A DNA stretch of 64,000 nt from Romboutsia lituseburensis DSM 797 (GTDB lineage Bacteria; Bacillota; Clostridia; Peptostreptococcales; Peptostreptococcaceae). The stretch's first letter is position 1. The number at the start of each line of letters is the position of its first letter. Both the position numbers and the translations under genes were made by a program. The DNA lies in assembly GCF_900103615.1 (NCBI RefSeq), contig NZ_FNGW01000003.1, positions 460,705-524,704 on the forward strand, in the 5' to 3' direction. Positions 60,777 to 64,000 of this stretch are shown one piece after another. The notes beneath the pieces are model-generated. The model was not told the DNA's origin, searched no databases, and was given only the letters and a program-made list of their open reading frames with translations.

Positions 60777-63299
60777 TTATTCCGCTTCCCTTAGAGATTC
60801 TACTATGTTGTTTTTGTTTATATACGTTATAGCAAATGTAGGTATTATACAAGATATTAATAATAATATAGGCGAACATATCATGATAGGTATCATTGTA
60901 AATTTGTAGCTAAAGCAGTCCATCACGCCTGCTGTCAAATCAACTAGTTTATAAGTTATTGGAGTTCCTATTATTAAAACTATAAATATAGTTACCAATG
61001 CATAGAATATACCTTCTAATACAACCATCTTTTTAAGTTGCTTTTCAGTCATTCCAACACTTCTTAACATTGAGATTTCTTTTTGCCTTGATATTATATT
61101 TGATATTATTACATTTATAAAGTTTAGTATTCCTATTACCCCTACTATAAAACTAAGTCCATATCCTATCATTTTATATGTATTAACCATATCATTAAAT
61201 TCATTTTCATATGTTAACTTCATTCTATAATCTAATGTAGGATTTGTTTTAATTTTATTATTTAAAAAAGTTTTAACATCATTTACCTGATTTTTATCAA
61301 CATTAAACATTGCAGTCATCACTGATTCATCTTTAGTTATATTTTTAAATTCTTTTACTGGTAAATATATATCATTTCCTACTGATTCAAAATATCCTTT
61401 GCGTAAATATAGAGGAAAAGCATCAACTCTTGCCATAACTTCATATTCTTTACTCTTTCCATTTTCAAAGGGTATAACAACCTTATCTCCAACATCTACC
61501 CAATTTCCTACTTCATAATTATTATCTAATATAACGTAATCACCACTTTTAAATTTTTCTATGTCTATTTTCCCTTTAGTTATAAACCTTTCTAATAAAG
61601 AACATATTCTTTCATCTATTCCATAACATCCAGTTGAACTTTTTTTCTCAGTTAGAGTCATATTAATATATTTTTTCTTATCATCGTTCAAAGAGCTTTT
61701 TTTTATTTCAAGGTTTTTTTTCATTTTATCAGTTAATGGAGCTTCCACACTTTTATAATATATTTTATCAACCTCATCAATACCTTTTAAACCTTCAATT
61801 TCTTTACAAGTATCTTCATTTAAAACTTTTGAATAATCTTGTAAACCATAGTTCCATCTATAAAAACTTGTGTCTCCAACTGTAAAATCAGTTCCTATAA
61901 GACCACTTAAATACTTGTCCATATCAAACCCTGAAACTACTGTATATGCAGTATTTAAAAGTATTACACTTAAAGATAGAGAAGATATAACTACAAAAGC
62001 TTTTTTCTTATTTCTAAATACATTTGATAGTGCCATATTTTTAATTTTAGCACCTTTTAAGCTTTTCTTTATTTTTTTTATAGTATTTTGACTTATCCCA
62101 CTATATCTTACAGATTCTATTGGAGAAACCTTAGACGCTATTTTAGCTGGCTTATATATACTTATTAATACTGTTATTAATGAAAAGATGATTGACCCTA
62201 TAAATATAATTGGGCTAGTTGAAATTTGAGTATATTGCATAGTTGTTTGCCCTACTACAAATGGAGTTAACACTACACCTATAAAATAGCCTATAGCTAA
62301 TCCTAAAGGTATTCCTATTATTGATAATTTTATTGCTTGTTTTTTAATAATTTTATTTATTTGTTTTTTTGTAGTTCCTATAGTTTTTAAAAGCCCATAG
62401 AATTTTATATCTTTTACTATAGATATATAAAAAATATTATATATCATTAAATACCCAGATAGCATAATAACACCTAAAAATCCTACAATTCCATATAATG
62501 ATTGAGGTTCATCTTCTATATTAGTACTAGAATATGCCCAATTTATTCCTGTTTCTATCTCATCTAAATTTAAACCACTTTGAGTTATAACTTTATCTAA
62601 TTTCTTTTGTATAAATAAAGAATTCGAAAAATTAACTTGTAAAGATATAAGACCTGTACCACTATCAGTTTTTTTAGACTTTTCCTGGTCAATTCCTTTA
62701 AGCTCTGAGTCTATAAATTCCTTAGATAAATATAATAAACTTGACCTTGATACTTTATCTCCTTTGTATATACCACTTATCTTAAATTCTGTATTATATT
62801 CTTTATCATTTATAAAGTATTTCAAATTTATTTTTTGATTTATCTTCTTGGGTATTTTTAATGTATCTAGAGTTATATCATCTACTAATATTTCATTTTT
62901 ACCTTGTGGTATAGTTCCTTTATACGGTTTATAGAAACAATTTTCTATAAAGTTTTTATCTGCATAGTTAATTTCAGTTTGTCTTTTTGCTAACTCTTTA
63001 TTCTCAGCTAGTCCTATATGTATTAATATAGCTTTTTCCTTTATTAATTTATTATCTTTAATTTTTTCATACTCTTTTGTAGTTAAATCTTCAAATCCTC
63101 CATGATATGTAGTACCAACCATCCTCATGGTATTGTACTCTGTTGTTTTTACCATACTCATTTGTATAGTAAAAAATGATGTAAAAAGTAATGTTGTAAG
63201 TATTATAGATACTATTGCAAACTTATTTCTTCCTTTATTGTATTTAAAACTATTTTTAGATAATCTATTAATAACTTCCTTATTATTAGTTCGAATCAT
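60777..63299 (-). CDS. FtsX-type ABC transporter permease
   Basis: An 840-residue membrane protein with two FtsX domains. TM1 lies at ~28-48, an extracellular domain at ~50-265, three helices at ~270-390, then a second set: TM at ~435, an extracellular domain at ~455-705 and three final helices. The motif KEISMLRSVGMTEKQLKKMVVLEG marks the FtsX/MacB type. Such permeases act in antimicrobial-peptide resistance, lipoprotein release or envelope signalling. Its ATG overlaps the ATPase stop (TAATG), so translation is coupled. No adjacent sensor kinase of the BceS type. Confidence 0.92.
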   Translation of the reverse strand: MIRTNNKEVINRLSKNSFKYNKGRNKFAIVSIILTTLLFTSFFTIQMSMVKTTEYNTMRMVGTTYHGGFEDLTTKEYEKIKDNKLIKEKAILIHIGLAENKELAKRQTEINYADKNFIENCFYKPYKGTIPQGKNEILVDDITLDTLKIPKKINQKINLKYFINDKEYNTEFKISGIYKGDKVSRSSLLYLSKEFIDSELKGIDQEKSKKTDSGTGLISLQVNFSNSLFIQKKLDKVITQSGLNLDEIETGINWAYSSTNIEDEPQSLYGIVGFLGVIMLSGYLMIYNIFYISIVKDIKFYGLLKTIGTTKKQINKIIKKQAIKLSIIGIPLGLAIGYFIGVVLTPFVVGQTTMQYTQISTSPIIFIGSIIFSLITVLISIYKPAKIASKVSPIESVRYSGISQNTIKKIKKSLKGAKIKNMALSNVFRNKKKAFVVISSLSLSVILLNTAYTVVSGFDMDKYLSGLIGTDFTVGDTSFYRWNYGLQDYSKVLNEDTCKEIEGLKGIDEVDKIYYKSVEAPLTDKMKKNLEIKKSSLNDDKKKYINMTLTEKKSSTGCYGIDERICSLLERFITKGKIDIEKFKSGDYVILDNNYEVGNWVDVGDKVVIPFENGKSKEYEVMARVDAFPLYLRKGYFESVGNDIYLPVKEFKNITKDESVMTAMFNVDKNQVNDVKTFLNNKIKTNPTLDYRMKLTYENEFNDMVNTYKMIGYGLSFIVGVIGILNFINVIISNIISRQKEISMLRSVGMTEKQLKKMVVLEGIFYALVTIFIVLIIGTPITYKLVDLTAGVMDCFSYKFTMIPIMICSPILLLISCIIPTFAITYINKNNIVESLREAE

Positions 63300-63979
63300 T
63301 ATTCACTCACCACCTTAGATAAAATCTTCCCGTCTTCTATCCTTATAACTCTATCTGCCATTTGTGAAATTTCTTGATTGTGAGTTATCATTATAATAGT
63401 TTGATTGAATTTTTGACTCATAGTTTTTAACAGACCCATAACGTCTTGACTAGTCTTGCTATCTAAGTTACCAGTAGGTTCATCAGCTAGTATTATTGAT
63501 GGCTTAGTAGCTAAAGCTCTCGCTATTGCTACTCTTTGTTGTTGTCCTCCTGATAAGTTATTAGTCAAATTATTGACCTTACTTTCTAACCCTAATGATG
63601 TTATAACAGTATTTACATACTCTTCATCTATTTTGTTACCATCAAGTTCTATTGGTAATACTATATTTTCATAAACATTTAAAATAGGAATTAAATTAAA
63701 TTGTTGAAATACAAATCCTATTTCTCTTCTTCTAAATATTGTAAGCTCCTCATCATTTAATTTAAATATATCACTATTATTTATAGCTACATTTCCTTTT
63801 GTTGGTCTATCAAGACCACCTATCATATGAAGTAAAGTACTTTTTCCACTTCCTGATGTTCCTACAATACAAACAAATTCTCCTTTATTTACTTCAAATG
63901 TTACTCCATCTAAAGCCTTAACTAAACTTTCATCTTTCCCATAGTATTTTTTTAAATCATTAACTTTTACTATACTCAT
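63299..63979 (-). CDS. ABC transporter ATPase (LolD/MacB-type)
   Basis: A 226-residue ATPase partner of the FtsX-type permease. Walker A is GTSGSGKST (residues ~40-48), followed by the Q-loop FVFQQFNLIP, signature LSGGQQQR, Walker B ILADEPTGNLDS and switch ITHNQE. This is the 3.A.1.122/134 subgroup that powers extrusion or mechanotransmission. TAGGAGGGGAAT precedes the ATG. First gene of the pair; the upstream region lies outside the window. Confidence 0.96.
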   Translation of the reverse strand: MSIVKVNDLKKYYGKDESLVKALDGVTFEVNKGEFVCIVGTSGSGKSTLLHMIGGLDRPTKGNVAINNSDIFKLNDEELTIFRRREIGFVFQQFNLIPILNVYENIVLPIELDGNKIDEEYVNTVITSLGLESKVNNLTNNLSGGQQQRVAIARALATKPSIILADEPTGNLDSKTSQDVMGLLKTMSQKFNQTIIMITHNQEISQMADRVIRIEDGKILSKVVSE

Positions 63980-64000
63980 ATTCCCCTCCTAAAAATTATC

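Noticed and set aside
1..64000. CRISPR array, phage-defence island or prophage
   Set aside because: No regularly spaced repeats, cas-like, toxin-antitoxin or phage structural genes were seen anywhere in the window.

Overview
The window is a low-G+C, chromosome-like stretch of an anaerobic, Gram-positive Firmicute. It most resembles Peptostreptococcaceae relatives of Clostridioides, Paraclostridium/Paeniclostridium or Romboutsia. The clues are very A+T-rich intergenic DNA, strong AGGAGG-type ribosome sites, an oxygen-sensitive class III ribonucleotide reductase (nrdD-nrdG), a polyferredoxin, SH3-repeat wall hydrolases, a zinc-phospholipase-C-like protein and an orphan PAS kinase of the clostridial type. 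The species is inferred from protein character only. There is no rRNA, integrase, intact insertion sequence or CRISPR array. About two thirds of the genes are on the minus strand.

Layout. 1-6.3 kb: an HI0933-type flavoprotein (cut by the window edge), a histidine phosphatase, a MerR regulator, a MATE exporter, then a plus-strand CDF metal exporter with a Crp/Fnr regulator. 6.3-15.6 kb: a four-SH3 NlpC/P60 wall hydrolase with WalR-like operator repeats, a small catalase-fold haem protein, clpB under a perfect CIRCE element, an APC permease, an L,D-transpeptidase-like protein without export signal, ytaF and mscL. 15.7-24.8 kb: a Na/phosphate cotransporter behind TTAACA-type Pho boxes, a cupin, two orphans, an NhaC-family carrier behind a complete T-box leader, a lipase-like hydrolase, a second APC permease and a 56-residue protein. 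24.9-35 kb: rodA with a two-component system, a flavodoxin/PNPOx-like fusion, MazG-like, HutD, a possible Mpv17-like membrane protein, TatD, nitroreductase, AIM24-like, GNAT and a MerR regulator with a 19-bp-spacer promoter. 35.1-39.2 kb: pstSCAB-phoU. 39.7-46 kb: an SH3-3D wall protein with WalR-like boxes, a NifX-like/ArsR pair, DIP1984, DUF3786, several hypotheticals, a FEN-type exonuclease and tRNA-Cys. 46.3-49.4 kb: a tagatose/amino-sugar operon (SIS isomerase, aldolase, kinase). 49.5-54.9 kb: an acetyltransferase remnant, a DUF4177 protein, a polyferredoxin, brnQ behind an unusual leader (Tyr/Phe-rich mini-ORF plus twin terminators), a C39-like peptidase, a phospholipase-C-like protein and an AEC carrier. 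55-64 kb: nrdDG with two NrdR boxes, a G+C-rich structured island, an orphan PAS histidine kinase, a 27-residue mini-gene and an FtsX-type ABC exporter.

Together the genes cover envelope upkeep (two wall enzymes with apparently shared WalR-type control, rodA with its own sensor), phosphate scavenging by two routes, amino-acid uptake under RNA-level control, stress defence and anaerobic dNTP synthesis. The regulatory DNA is the most informative part: many intergenic regions carry a recognisable operator, leader or terminator. The best candidate for something undescribed is the brnQ leader at 50574-50887, followed by the structured island at 57933-57999 and the mini-genes at 24604 and 60396.
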